This document shows, in pieces, positions 28,863 through 38,999 of a DNA stretch of 64,000 bases. The first letter of the stretch is position 1. Every line of letters begins with the position of its first letter. Under the pieces are notes generated by a model. That model ran no database searches, was not told the DNA's origin, and saw only the letters and a list, made by a program, of their open reading frames with translations. Position numbers and translations under genes: made by a program. Origin of the DNA: Farysia itapuensis (Eukaryota; Basidiomycota; Ustilaginomycetes; Ustilaginales; Ustilaginaceae); assembly GCA_023212645.1 (NCBI GenBank), contig JALBYC010000018.1, forward strand, positions 62,001 through 126,000, in the 5' to 3' direction.

Positions 28863-30008
28863 ATGACACACCTACTTCCTCCAAATCTCATACGACTCTT
28901 TGCACCAAGACCACAGCTGGAGTACGCATCGCCAACACAATTTGAAAAGGACCCGAATGCAACGCCATTACCCAAACGCACAGAAGAGATTTCGAAGCGG
29001 AAGCGCGTGCGTGTCCCACTGACCGGCGTCGTATCGGCACTGGAACGGGTGCGACAAGAAGTCGCAGACCGGGGCGAAGTGACAGACGACGTGGCGGACG
29101 AAGCGACGACATCCACCTTTACACATGCTCGCGTCACCATAGCCGAAATAGCTGCTGAAGAACGTCGCAACGCCAAGCTGGACATCAAACGAAAAGGCCT
29201 AGAATCATACGATCCGCATAAAGACCCCAATGCTACCAAGGACGCCTACAAGACGCTCTTTCTCGGCCGTCTGGCGTACGATGTAACGGAAAAGGATCTT
29301 CACCGCGAGTTCGACATGTACGGCCCAATTGAGCAGATCCGCATTGTGCGCGATACACAGCAGAAACCCCGCGGATACGCATTCATCCTGTACGAGAGGG
29401 AGCGCGATATGAAGGCGGCATACAAAGATGCCGAAGGGATCAAGATCAACGGTCGCAGAGTAATGGTCGACGTCGAGCGCGGGCGGACGGTCAAGGACTG
29501 GAAACCGACCCGTCTCGGCGGTGGACTGGGCGGCTCTGCGCGCAAAGCCAAGATGGTCGAAGTGCCAGTGGACAACGGGCCTGTTGGCGCTGGATTCGGC
29601 GGAGGCTTTGGCGGCAGAGGAGGGTTTCGCGGTGGGAGTTCTGGCGGGTTCCGCGGAGGTGGTCGCGGTGGGTTCAGTGGAGGCCGCGGTGGCGGTGGCG
29701 GCGGTGGCGGGTACGGCGGTAGCAGTGGAGGCGGCGGTGGCTTCAGAGGCGGTTACGGAGGTGGGAGCAGAGGCGGCTATGATGGCGGCTACGGCGCTGG
29801 GAGCAGAGGCGGCTATGATGGCGGCTACGGCGCTCCTCCTAGCAGTAGAAGTTCTTACGGCGGTGGCGGATACGGCCCTCCACCGGTGTCCAACGGCGCA
29901 CCAAGAACTTACACAGCCGACTCATACGGCACATCAAGAGGATACCCAAACGGCACAGGCAGCAGTGGCTACGACGAAGGCCCACCCATCAAACGCGGTC
30001 GCTACTAG
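28863..30008 (+). CDS. SNP1: U1 snRNP 70 kDa protein with glycine-rich tail
   Basis: U1-specific protein that binds stem-loop I of U1 snRNA and helps 5' splice-site recognition. It starts at the ATG at 28863 (MTHLLPPNLIRLFAPRP), identical in layout to the human MTQFLPPNLLALFAPR start. The frame opened two codons earlier only through a GTG. 381 residues. A helical linker is followed by YDPHKDPNATKDAYKTLFLGRL and a full RRM (~residues 135-215) with RGYAFILYERERDM as RNP1. GRRVMVDVERGRTVKDWKP and RLGGGLGGSARK follow, the U1-70K hallmark. Instead of the Arg/Ser and Arg/Asp tail of animals and plants, residues ~240-375 are a Gly-rich RGG/GYGG tail. The last residues (PPIKRGRY) are basic. Confidence 0.95.
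   Translation: MTHLLPPNLIRLFAPRPQLEYASPTQFEKDPNATPLPKRTEEISKRKRVRVPLTGVVSALERVRQEVADRGEVTDDVADEATTSTFTHARVTIAEIAAEERRNAKLDIKRKGLESYDPHKDPNATKDAYKTLFLGRLAYDVTEKDLHREFDMYGPIEQIRIVRDTQQKPRGYAFILYERERDMKAAYKDAEGIKINGRRVMVDVERGRTVKDWKPTRLGGGLGGSARKAKMVEVPVDNGPVGAGFGGGFGGRGGFRGGSSGGFRGGGRGGFSGGRGGGGGGGGYGGSSGGGGGFRGGYGGGSRGGYDGGYGAGSRGGYDGGYGAPPSSRSSYGGGGYGPPPVSNGAPRTYTADSYGTSRGYPNGTGSSGYDEGPPIKRGRY
29763..29834 (+). repeat. Exact 36-bp tandem duplication inside the SNP1 glycine-rich tail
   Basis: Positions 29763-29798 and 29799-29834 are identical 36-mers, each starting GGGAGCAGAGGCGGCTATGA and encoding a GSRGGYDGGYGA unit. It adds one repeat unit without changing frame, so it is probably recent. 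Confidence 0.9.
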
Positions 30009-30210
30009 CATCAAAACTCACCACCGCATACCAACACGACATACTATGCATACGCACAACGTGTGTGGATCATGACCCATGACTGAGCTTACAAAAGATT
30101 GAATAAAGGGTATCGAGTTGGTGTGTGTCGTGAGCGTGTTGCTGGCGAGAAAAAGCCAGATACGCGCGTACAAATATTCTGCAGTAGGAAGTGGGGCGGG
30201 AAAGCCGACC

Positions 30211-32016
30211 TTAGCGCCGATTGTCGCTCCACTGTTGCTGGTGACCGTCGTAAGGGCCTGGGTGCTGCTGCTGCTGCTGGTAGGGCTGTGAACGATACTG
30301 TGCAGGTTTGTGTTGCTGTGGTTGTTGCTGATGCATAGATTGCTGATACTGCGAGGGTATCGAGTCTGGGCTCTCGCTCGCGCCGCCGCCGTTATCGCCG
30401 TAGACGGACGACAGAGGTTGCCCAGCCTCGAGCGCAGCTTCTTTGTCTCCACACTCTTTCTCGACACGCCAGTGTCGACGAAGTGCGTCGCTGCGCGGGA
30501 AGCCCTTGTTGCAAAATTCGCAGAGGTACGGCTTGTCGCCCGAGTGGACGCGAGCATGGCGCTCCAGATCGTGCTTGCGCGAGAAAGACCGCGGACAGAC
30601 AGAGCACGAGAAGGGCTTGACCTGCGAATGCGAGCGCAAGTGCGCCTTGAGGTTGTACGAACGGTTCTTGGCAAACGTCTTGTTGCAGTTCGGGTATGGA
30701 CATTTGGCAATGCCATCCACGTCGATGCGGGCGTCCATGGCGTCACCCAGTGCGTTGATCATGTCTGAGCCGTGATGGTCCATGTTGAGCTGAGGCGCTG
30801 TGCTGCCGTTTGCATTCTGCATGTCGTAACCAAGGGAGCGTGATGCCGTCATGGCGATTCCCTGAGCTGCGCCGTCTTGCCCGCCAAATCCTTGCGGATT
30901 GCCGAAGGCATCTGTGGGGAAACCAGCAGCATGTGCGGCAGGGATTTGGCCGTCTCGCCCACCCATGGCCAGCATACGCTCGCTTTGCCAGCTCATCATG
31001 CGAGCACGTCCGACATTCTGCGATGGCACGACTGGATCTCGCCCGTGCGGTCGACCTCCTGCGGACAATCGCCGTTGATCCTGCCTAGTGAAGGGCACAG
31101 CCTCGTACTGCGGCGCCGAGCGTCCATAAGGATGTGGAGAGTTGTTGGCAGAATATGGATCGTGCGCACGACGTACAGCGACGCGGGAAGGGCCGACTTG
31201 AGAGTCAAACATGGTGTCATAGCCCAGAGATAGGCGCGGCTGTGCGAGTGTCGGCTCAGGTGCAGGATGCAGTACCGACGGTCGACCATCGTTGGGCGGC
31301 AAATTGTCGACGACGGGTGCTGCAAAGACGGCCTGTGCATGGCTGTGAGGTGTCGGATGGGAGTCAGAGCTCGCGTCAAAGGACTCGTCAGGCCGAGCAA
31401 TGTCGAGTGTCGGCCTAGAGGGCGAGACGTAGTAGTCAAGAGATCTCGGCAATGCTTCCGCTTTGTCCAGCACGCTCGGGTCGTGGGGGTAGCCAAGCTG
31501 GACAGTTGGATGCTCCATTCCAGACCATGACCCATAGTCTACCGCATCCAGCAAGGGCAGCCCATCGGAGCCAAATGCAAGCGCTGAGATGTCGGCAAAG
31601 GCTTCAAAGACATTGGTGCGTGTATGCGTTGAGAATTCATACTCTGGCGCCTGGTCGAGCAGATCCGCTGGCAACGTTGGAAAGGAGAGCACGGAATCGA
31701 CAAGACTCATGTCGTTGGACTTGACTTCGGCGATCGCAGCGAGGTCGGCCAGATTGCTGTCGAGATTCGAGGTGCGTAAAGACTGGCTATCGGAGTAATA
31801 TGGATTGCTTGATGGTGTGAAATCAAGATGAGATGAGGCATGGCTCTCTGACGATGGTTCTGCTGACGAGTAGAAATGTGCTGGATACATGGTGCCGTTA
31901 TTGTTGCTGTTGTTGATTGGCACCCTTGCGAGGTCTTGATACGAATACTTGTTGAACTCGTTCGACATGCCAGATTGGGAGAAATGGCTATGCAAGGTGG
32001 GCAGAACGCTGGTCAT
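30211..32016 (-). CDS. C2H2 zinc-finger transcription factor
   Basis: 601 residues from the ATG at 32014-32016; a second ATG at 31968 (MSNEFNKYSYQDL) would give 585. Three adjacent zinc fingers span ~438-522. Finger 1 is CPYPNCNKTF with LKAHLRSH, finger 2 is CSVCPRSF with LERHARVH, and finger 3 is CEFCNKGFP with ALRRHWRVEKEC, where the last ligand is Cys. A C2H2 pair followed by a C2HC finger resembles Swi5/Ace2 and Crz1-type fungal regulators. I cannot decide between these groups. Everything N-terminal is Ser, Pro, Asp-rich and disordered, the style of an activation domain. The C-terminus is Gln-rich. A ~1 kb upstream region suggests complex control. Convergent with SNP1. Confidence 0.85.
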   Translation of the reverse strand: MTSVLPTLHSHFSQSGMSNEFNKYSYQDLARVPINNSNNNGTMYPAHFYSSAEPSSESHASSHLDFTPSSNPYYSDSQSLRTSNLDSNLADLAAIAEVKSNDMSLVDSVLSFPTLPADLLDQAPEYEFSTHTRTNVFEAFADISALAFGSDGLPLLDAVDYGSWSGMEHPTVQLGYPHDPSVLDKAEALPRSLDYYVSPSRPTLDIARPDESFDASSDSHPTPHSHAQAVFAAPVVDNLPPNDGRPSVLHPAPEPTLAQPRLSLGYDTMFDSQVGPSRVAVRRAHDPYSANNSPHPYGRSAPQYEAVPFTRQDQRRLSAGGRPHGRDPVVPSQNVGRARMMSWQSERMLAMGGRDGQIPAAHAAGFPTDAFGNPQGFGGQDGAAQGIAMTASRSLGYDMQNANGSTAPQLNMDHHGSDMINALGDAMDARIDVDGIAKCPYPNCNKTFAKNRSYNLKAHLRSHSQVKPFSCSVCPRSFSRKHDLERHARVHSGDKPYLCEFCNKGFPRSDALRRHWRVEKECGDKEAALEAGQPLSSVYGDNGGGASESPDSIPSQYQQSMHQQQPQQHKPAQYRSQPYQQQQQHPGPYDGHQQQWSDNRR

Positions 32017-33044
32017 GATCCGCTTGTGACTTGTCTGGGAGACCACTGTGTGCACAAGGTGGGGATATGATTGTGCCCGCTCTGGGGATGAAAGTGTGAT
32101 GGGGGAGGAGAGAAGCCGAGGGACGGAAGAAAGTGTCGTCAGCTGGGCGGGTTAGAAAGAGAGAGAGGGGCACACAGGCGTCGGCGGCGGCGCACACGAA
32201 ACAAACGTGTTGGGCGTCTTTTGCGCCAAATGCGAGAGAGTGTGGACCCTCGAAGCAGCTGAAAGGGATCACAGACCTCTAATTTCAAAATTCCGAAAAG
32301 GAGTAAAAGTGTAAAGCACAAAGATTAAAACACACACGAGAGAGGTGCGGGATGCGCAAGTGTTAATTGCCAACCAACTAAGGGGCGGGAACTCCTGAAT
32401 GAAACCAAAGTGGGGGGGAAGAAGGAGGCGAATGGGTTGGGTTGACGCACGAAAGCTTATTGCTCGCAAAAAGTGTGACCGCCGAGCGGGAGAACACGAC
32501 CGTCGCGTGCGGGCACAAAATATCAGGTTGAGAGCACAACATGCGACCCAAACAGGCGAGTAAAGAAATGGATAAAGAAAAGGCACTTCGGAGTCGCCGC
32601 ATAGGATTTTCCATCGCCGAGACCCCTAATTTCGGATCACACCCCGAACGAGATTGGCAAAGAGGAGGGGTTTGGTGCAATGGTGGCCATCATGGTGTCG
32701 GAGTCGTCCGATTGTGCATGTGCAAGCCCCTGCCCTATACTCTCCCTGGCGATCGCTCATTCGCGCTCAAACCGCATCTACCTTCAGCCCTGTCCACGCT
32801 TGAGATGGTGAGCGCTAATCGCCCAGAAAAAAACACGTGTCCTGCTTCGCTTAGTCCAACACTTCGGCTGAAAATTTACCACAGAAGCAATCATGCAGCC
32901 TTCGCGCCACACCGCCTACTCTTGCAAGGAGAAAAATGATTATAGCGAAGCAATGTGATGCATGGTAACAAATGTATGGGGGGGGGGGGGCACAAAAAGT
33001 GAAGGTCTAAGTGGAAGAAGTGGGGCAGTGTTTGTGCGGTTTCG
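32017..33044. other. Upstream region of the C2H2 factor and 3' region of the histidine kinase
   Basis: About 1 kb between two minus-strand genes, purine-rich on the plus strand, with no family-like ORF. A run of about 13 G lies near 32978-32990. It probably holds a long leader and promoter for the zinc-finger gene. Confidence 0.45.
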
Positions 33045-36000
33045 TTAGGGATTGAGCATGCGGAGGAGCGAGGACAAGACTTTGAAGCTCAACGGCTTGA
33101 CAATGTAGCCATCCGCGCCCGTCTTGAAGGCCTTGCGCTTGTCCTCGTCCGTGGAACGGCCTGTCAATGCAAAGATTTTGGCGTGATGCTTGTCCGCACT
33201 CTTGGATTTGTTCGACAAAGTGCCGCTGCGTCCAGCTTTGGACGGGCCAAAATCGCCGCTGTTACGGTTTCTCTCCTTCTCAATCTTGCGGATGGCCGCA
33301 ATGGCCGAAATGCCGTCGAGAACTGGCATGGAAAGGTCCATGAGAATCACATCAAAGTAGTGCGCCGGTGCAGCTTGGAATTGTTCTATGCCCTCTTGTC
33401 CGTTGGTCGCCTCGACAAAGCTGATGGCCATCTTGTTGAGATAGGCTGCAATCACTTTCCGGTTGATCGAGTTGTCCTCCACCGAAAGAATTCGCAATGG
33501 CCTTCTAGGACTCGCAGCATCGCTGCCAGCAGAACCTTTCCCAGTACTGACGGCACTCTTGAGCACAGCTCCATCGCCTCCCTCGAGTGAAATCGTGGAA
33601 CCTGGTGTGTCTGGCTGGGTAGAAGCCGGGCGGTCAAAGTAGGAATCAGCTTCCAGATCGCGACGCGGTGATCGCAAGGCTGAGGGTGACATCAAGACGT
33701 GCTTGTGCAATCTCGGCTCGTGGTAGGTAATGCTTCGAGCGGGGAGCAATGGTCGATCTGGGCGAGAAGCCAGAACAGTCTGATCATCGCCAGATGCAAC
33801 CTCCATCCTAGCTTCGGTCGAATGGCGTCGTAGAAGCGAATTCGTGGGCGAGGGAGGATCTGGTGACATGTGATAAGACGGGCGGCGCTCACCAATCAAG
33901 TCTCGCTCGGGAGCTGCAGGTGGTGCTTGTGACGTCTTTTCAGCTCTAGGTGTGGTCGAAGCAGCTGAATTAAAAGATCCCAGATCATGGCCCGTACTGT
34001 AGCGTATGTCCGGACGACTGGTCCGACGTGCAAAGTAATCGTCATCTTGATCCGCCGTCGTCCTGTCGAAATCGCCAGCGGGAGAGGGCAAGGGCGTCGT
34101 CGGCTTGGTCTGTTCCGAGTCAAGTGGCTCTCCTGCCTCCTTTCGCTCCAGACATTGGAGACAGAAATCAACCAGGCTTTCCAACTTGGCAGGTCCGGCA
34201 GGCTTGAACAACATTCGGGCGATGCCTCCCGCTGCGTGGTACTCTTCACAGGCATTGGCAACGTCGACGTCGCCACGACTTGCTGTGAGGAAAACGACTG
34301 GTGGCAGGTTGCCGCTTAGATCCGATTGTAAGCGCCTCAGCGTCTCGAGGTTGTCGTTGATCAGAATGATGTCGCCATAGGTGGGCATATCGGGCTTAGT
34401 CTGCGCTGCAAACTCGAACTCCCACCAGACCAGGAAGTAGCCCTTGAGCGCGGTCTCTAAGTCTTGATCGCCACGAGACTGGCTGAAGCCCAGGAAGGCA
34501 ACCTTGTACTTGTGGTCGATGCTGAGCGCTGGTTTGTAGACTGCTCCTTCGAACGCATCCTCTTGGCATATTTCCAGCTCGCATGTGACGCGGATCTCGG
34601 TTCCCTCTCCTTCTGTACTCCACACATCGATCTTGCCATTGAGCGCTGGCGATTGCACGATACTATTGACAATGGAGAGTCCCAATCCTGTACCAGTTCC
34701 ATGTGGATTCTCTTGTGTGAACGGGTGGAAGAGCTGCTCTTCGAGGAAAGCACGCGAGATGCCCAAACCAGTGTCGGTGACTGACAACTCAATCATGATG
34801 TGAGTGTCCGAGCTTTGCACCTCTCGCAAAGAGACGTGGACAAAGCCTTCCGCTGTAAACTTGAGCGAGTTACCAATCAGGTTCATCAAAACTCGACGAA
34901 TGCCACCAATGTCGCAATTGACGAGCCAGCCGTCGGAGCGCATGGCAATGTCAATCACGGTCTCGACCTTGTTCTCGTGTACGACCTTGGCTCTCGCTTG
35001 CACAGCATTGTCCAAGGCAGATGTTCCACTTGGCGGGGCATAGACACTGCCAATGCCCGTGTGGGAGCTTTCGAGTCGTTTGGCCATTTGCCCGATCCAG
35101 CTGCTTTCACAAACTTCCTGGATCAACTTGACCATGTCGCACGGAGTCTTCGTCTGTCTGCCCTTGGAGCCCATTCGGGTACTGCCGCTTAACTTTGTAA
35201 AGTCAAGAACGTGATTGACCAGTTCCAAAAGGCTCTTGCCGCAAGCCTCCACTGTCTCCAAGTATGAGCCTTGGGTAGCATTGATCTTGGTCTCGTTCAA
35301 CAGCTCTGCAGCTGCAAGAATTCCGTGCAGTGGCGTTCGCAGCTCGTGAGAGATGTTGGAGATGAAGTTGCTTTTCGCTTTGTCGGCAAGCATGATGTCC
35401 TTTTTGAGAGTAGCGCTCAAGACAATCATGCCGAGAGCACGAATGTACTGCAGACCGCTTACCTGCAGCTCCTCCAAGCCAATAGACTGGCCCGACCCGG
35501 CAATGTACGCGCACAGAAGCGCAAAGGGTTGCTTGTTCAGACCAAAGATCGGCACGAGGAGCAGACTGTTGACGCCGTGAGGCAGCAAAGATCGGAAAGG
35601 AGGTGGAGCGAAAGGGTAGAACTTTCCTGTTCGATTGAGTCGTAAGAATTCGGCCACCTGCACGTGATGGCTCAGGGGAACCGGGTCACTGCGATCAGAC
35701 GGGATGACAGCGTTCTCGCAGGAGCCCAGCACGTTCATTGGCGGCACTCGTCTGGCCTTGACACTCTGCTCGACGCCTGGAGAGCCAAATGGCGAATTAG
35801 CTGTTTCAACGCCCAACGTGCCGTCGAAAGCGGTAAAGCTGTTACTGCGACCTATGCCTGCATCGCTTGATCTTGCAGTAGGACCTCCGTTGTCTCGGGA
35901 GGAGTGCGGATTTGAGAAGTAGACTTTGCTACTGGTACCTGAGCCTAAATCGCTGGGAACAAACTCACTGTCATACGAGTCGATAAGCTCGAAATGAGAT

Positions 36001-38999
36001 AGGTCAAAGATGACTGCTCCGGTGACTTGCAGGGCTTCGCGCATGCTCTTGGCAGCAAGATCAAAGACTTTATGAGCTCCGATCTGGCCTTTGGGTGTGG
36101 CAACAGAATCCGATTCGGCTTCTTCGGAATCCATCTCGAGGCACTCCTTGGTGAACATCTCGACAGACTTCTGCATCCTGTCTCGAACGCCGAGTTGAAT
36201 TCGATCTCGAAGCAGCTCCATCTCGCGCATGACGACTCGGGCAAATTCCTTGAGAGTGTGACGGAGACGTGGTCCGAATTCGGTCCTGGGTCTATCGTCG
36301 ATCACGCAGAGACTACCGATGTTGAAACCATCCGATGTCCTGAGCGGACTTCCTGCGTAGAAGCGAATGTCGGGCGTTCCCTGTACGAGAGGATTGCCTG
36401 AGAAGCGCCAATCTTTGGGAGCGTCGAGGATCACGATAGGTTCGTCGCTGTCTTGAAGAATGGCGTGCGAGCAGAAAGAGCTGTTTCGGGATCCCGCGAC
36501 ACCTTGCAGATACGACGTCGTTACCTTGCCTCCACCGCCCATTTGTGTCTGGAAGATCTGCTCATTCTCGCCGACCAGCGTGATGAGAACGAGCTTTGAG
36601 CTAAACACGAGCTTCACCAGGTGTGCGATGCGCTCGAAATTGGCGTCACCGGCGATTTTGGGTGGTCCATATCGAGCAAGCGCATGTAGACGCTGCCGTT
36701 CGTGCGGTGGCAAAATAGCAGGCAGATAGCCATTGTCACGATAGAAGAGTTCAGCACGTTGACCTTCGGCCAAGTATTCATTGATCCGTCGTGCTGAGCT
36801 CGAAGGCAGTGGTGCGTGGGGTCGCAGGGAGGCTTGAGCTGCTAGAGTGACGTCTTCGGTATTCAGCTCGGCATCCGAGTAGGTAAGAGGTTGAACCTGA
36901 GTCTGGTTTTGACCGCTAGCGGGAGAGCTGGTGACCGTGCCTCTGAGATCTATACGCGTCTCTCCACTTTGCTTGCCGTCGACAAAATGGGCGACACTGA
37001 CGGTGGGATTGCTGTTGAACGAGGCTCCTTGCGATGAAACGGAAATGCGACCGGAGGAGAGATGCGACAGCGGTTGCACGCCATCACGCGGCCCCGCAGC
37101 AGAAAAGGACGGACGAGGAGAGCTGCCAGGGAAGCTGGCACTGTGTGGTACGTTGACCATTTTTGCAAGCTTGCCGGCGTCGCTGATGACAGTGTGCTCC
37201 TTTTCCACGCTAGTCCTGCGAGCAGCACGTCGGAGTCCTGCGACAATATTGTTGTCAACAAAGTGATCAATGCCAAAGTTGCTGTAGTGGGTGGCAGCGC
37301 TGCCCGAGGCTTGGCGAGCCATTGCCTCTGCGAAAGCTGATAAACCTTCGGGGGCGGATTGCCACACCGAAGGAGGATTGCCTTCTGAGTCGGATCTCTG
37401 CACAGGAGTCGGGCCAGGTCGATGCGGGGTCTCAAGATCGTGCTGAGGACCGGCGGCGCTCGTCTTTCGTTTGGACATGGCTGGTGACGAGAGCGGGGAG
37501 GGGTTGAGATCAAGGTGGCTGATGTGTTGTGGGATCGAAGGTCGTCGCACATCCTGGAAGATAGCCTTTTTCTTAGCTGGAGACACTTTGTCCAGCTGAT
37601 CCGCTGCGACGGTATGTGGAGACGTCTCGGTTGTGGACCGTGGGATGGAATCTGATTGCGGCTGCTTTGCTTGCGCAGCTGGGAGGAGATCCGGCCTTTG
37701 CTCTGGAAGCTCGCCTGCTGCCGATTGTGAGGGTAAAGCATCAGGAACTGTTTGTGATCGTTGCGGAGTGTGCCCATCTGATGGATCATTTGCCATGTTT
37801 CCACCTTCCTGCGCATCGTTGCTGGTCGGCAGCTGGACAACAGCCGACATACTAGCTGACGGGGGGCGAAGAGCCGCGAAAACGTTTGTGTTAAACTTGG
37901 TGCTTGCCTTGGACTTGTCCGCACTGCTGGGATAAACAGCAGAAGTGGGCACGGATAGTGGTGCTTTGGATACGTGTGATACACCTTCGTCGTTGCGAGG
38001 ACGATCTTTGTCTTTGTCGGATGCCCCGCTGACAGTACTCGAGCTGGGCCCCTCCGGTCCGACTTTCGATTCGGTTGTATCGGTCTGGGCGATGACATCA
38101 ATGTACTCGAGCGAAGGTCTGCGACCGTGATTCTGAGAAGTTTCAGCTTGCGCGGAAGGAAGAGGAATGGTGTTGACCTTGACCTTCGCGCCTGGATAGA
38201 CGGTGGACTGGCCGGGTGGTTGGGGAATGAGACCTGGATTCCATTTGCCTCTGGAATAGGCAAAGATGAAGTTGGCCCAGTCGTAATCTCCGGCCGACCG
38301 ACCCTGCATCTCAATTTCGTTGGCTGCGGTCAGACTGGAGGATGCCTGCGGCGCAACGTTCCAACCTGGATCGAGCAGGCCTGTGCCATCTCCCGGGTGA
38401 GAATCGTCTACAGTTCCGTCTAGAGAAGAAGTGGAAGCCATTGAGTGACCGACAGCTGGGAGATAGCTGAGTTTACCTGGACCAGTAGCGTCGGAATGCT
38501 CTTTGCCTCTGTTCCATGCCGGATGATCGGCGACGTCTAGACCGTGCGGATTATGGTCAAAATCGGACTCATCGGCGTTGGCATCAGCGTCAATGGGAGA
38601 CCCCGTCTCACTATCTGCGGGGCCAAGACTGGACGAGCGTGAAGATCTGCTTTGTGTGCTTCTCATGGTATGGATGCGAGAGGCAGATCCAGATGGTTTA
38701 CCGGTTGCCTTCCATGCACCTCTGCGGACGGCCGTAGCGGAAGATATTGAGGATCGCGGAGAAGAATGGGTGCTCTTGATCTTGCTGCTGCTGGCGAATG
38801 TACCGGAAAAGTCTGAGCTAGCAGTGTCATCGTGATCAGAGATGGGGATGCGGAATCGCTGTGGCTGGCTCTGAGCTGACAAGGCATTGGCTGCATGGTC
38901 GATGGAGACATGGGAGACTTTGTCTGTCTGATGATAGGGCTTGGATGGTTTGACTGTACCGAAGCCAGCAGAGTCGGACGCATCACGAGGGGCGTCCAT
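33045..38999 (-). CDS. Hybrid histidine kinase with GAF domain and receiver domain
   Basis: 1984-residue two-component sensor without obvious membrane helices. Residues 1-~740 are Ser, Pro and Asp-rich and disordered. A GAF domain follows at ~755-930 (IAHLVKLVFSSKLVLITLVG, FCSHAILQDSDEP, IRFYAGSPLRTSDGFNIGSL). The dimerisation domain at ~1207-1275 has the phosphoacceptor histidine in NISHELRTPLHGILAAAELL. The ATPase domain at ~1350-1480 has LMNLIGNSLKFTAEGFVHV, VTDTGLGISRAFLEE and GTGTGLGLSIVNSIV. A degenerate receiver-like module at ~1496-1623 comes next. A canonical receiver at ~1833-1983 shows ILSVEDNSINRKV, DVILMDLSMPVLDG and GADGYIVKPLSF. It should signal through a phosphotransfer protein to response regulators. 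The input is unknown; a GAF domain can bind small molecules, but the bilin cysteine context of phytochromes was not seen. Confidence 0.93.
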   Translation of the reverse strand: MDAPRDASDSAGFGTVKPSKPYHQTDKVSHVSIDHAANALSAQSQPQRFRIPISDHDDTASSDFSGTFASSSKIKSTHSSPRSSISSATAVRRGAWKATGKPSGSASRIHTMRSTQSRSSRSSSLGPADSETGSPIDADANADESDFDHNPHGLDVADHPAWNRGKEHSDATGPGKLSYLPAVGHSMASTSSLDGTVDDSHPGDGTGLLDPGWNVAPQASSSLTAANEIEMQGRSAGDYDWANFIFAYSRGKWNPGLIPQPPGQSTVYPGAKVKVNTIPLPSAQAETSQNHGRRPSLEYIDVIAQTDTTESKVGPEGPSSSTVSGASDKDKDRPRNDEGVSHVSKAPLSVPTSAVYPSSADKSKASTKFNTNVFAALRPPSASMSAVVQLPTSNDAQEGGNMANDPSDGHTPQRSQTVPDALPSQSAAGELPEQRPDLLPAAQAKQPQSDSIPRSTTETSPHTVAADQLDKVSPAKKKAIFQDVRRPSIPQHISHLDLNPSPLSSPAMSKRKTSAAGPQHDLETPHRPGPTPVQRSDSEGNPPSVWQSAPEGLSAFAEAMARQASGSAATHYSNFGIDHFVDNNIVAGLRRAARRTSVEKEHTVISDAGKLAKMVNVPHSASFPGSSPRPSFSAAGPRDGVQPLSHLSSGRISVSSQGASFNSNPTVSVAHFVDGKQSGETRIDLRGTVTSSPASGQNQTQVQPLTYSDAELNTEDVTLAAQASLRPHAPLPSSSARRINEYLAEGQRAELFYRDNGYLPAILPPHERQRLHALARYGPPKIAGDANFERIAHLVKLVFSSKLVLITLVGENEQIFQTQMGGGGKVTTSYLQGVAGSRNSSFCSHAILQDSDEPIVILDAPKDWRFSGNPLVQGTPDIRFYAGSPLRTSDGFNIGSLCVIDDRPRTEFGPRLRHTLKEFARVVMREMELLRDRIQLGVRDRMQKSVEMFTKECLEMDSEEAESDSVATPKGQIGAHKVFDLAAKSMREALQVTGAVIFDLSHFELIDSYDSEFVPSDLGSGTSSKVYFSNPHSSRDNGGPTARSSDAGIGRSNSFTAFDGTLGVETANSPFGSPGVEQSVKARRVPPMNVLGSCENAVIPSDRSDPVPLSHHVQVAEFLRLNRTGKFYPFAPPPFRSLLPHGVNSLLLVPIFGLNKQPFALLCAYIAGSGQSIGLEELQVSGLQYIRALGMIVLSATLKKDIMLADKAKSNFISNISHELRTPLHGILAAAELLNETKINATQGSYLETVEACGKSLLELVNHVLDFTKLSGSTRMGSKGRQTKTPCDMVKLIQEVCESSWIGQMAKRLESSHTGIGSVYAPPSGTSALDNAVQARAKVVHENKVETVIDIAMRSDGWLVNCDIGGIRRVLMNLIGNSLKFTAEGFVHVSLREVQSSDTHIMIELSVTDTGLGISRAFLEEQLFHPFTQENPHGTGTGLGLSIVNSIVQSPALNGKIDVWSTEGEGTEIRVTCELEICQEDAFEGAVYKPALSIDHKYKVAFLGFSQSRGDQDLETALKGYFLVWWEFEFAAQTKPDMPTYGDIILINDNLETLRRLQSDLSGNLPPVVFLTASRGDVDVANACEEYHAAGGIARMLFKPAGPAKLESLVDFCLQCLERKEAGEPLDSEQTKPTTPLPSPAGDFDRTTADQDDDYFARRTSRPDIRYSTGHDLGSFNSAASTTPRAEKTSQAPPAAPERDLIGERRPSYHMSPDPPSPTNSLLRRHSTEARMEVASGDDQTVLASRPDRPLLPARSITYHEPRLHKHVLMSPSALRSPRRDLEADSYFDRPASTQPDTPGSTISLEGGDGAVLKSAVSTGKGSAGSDAASPRRPLRILSVEDNSINRKVIAAYLNKMAISFVEATNGQEGIEQFQAAPAHYFDVILMDLSMPVLDGISAIAAIRKIEKERNRNSGDFGPSKAGRSGTLSNKSKSADKHHAKIFALTGRSTDEDKRKAFKTGADGYIVKPLSFKVLSSLLRMLNP

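Noticed and set aside
36950..38314. 454-codon minus-strand frame in another phase inside the histidine kinase gene
   Set aside because: It overlaps the disordered low-complexity part of the kinase and shows only Ser/Arg/Pro noise.
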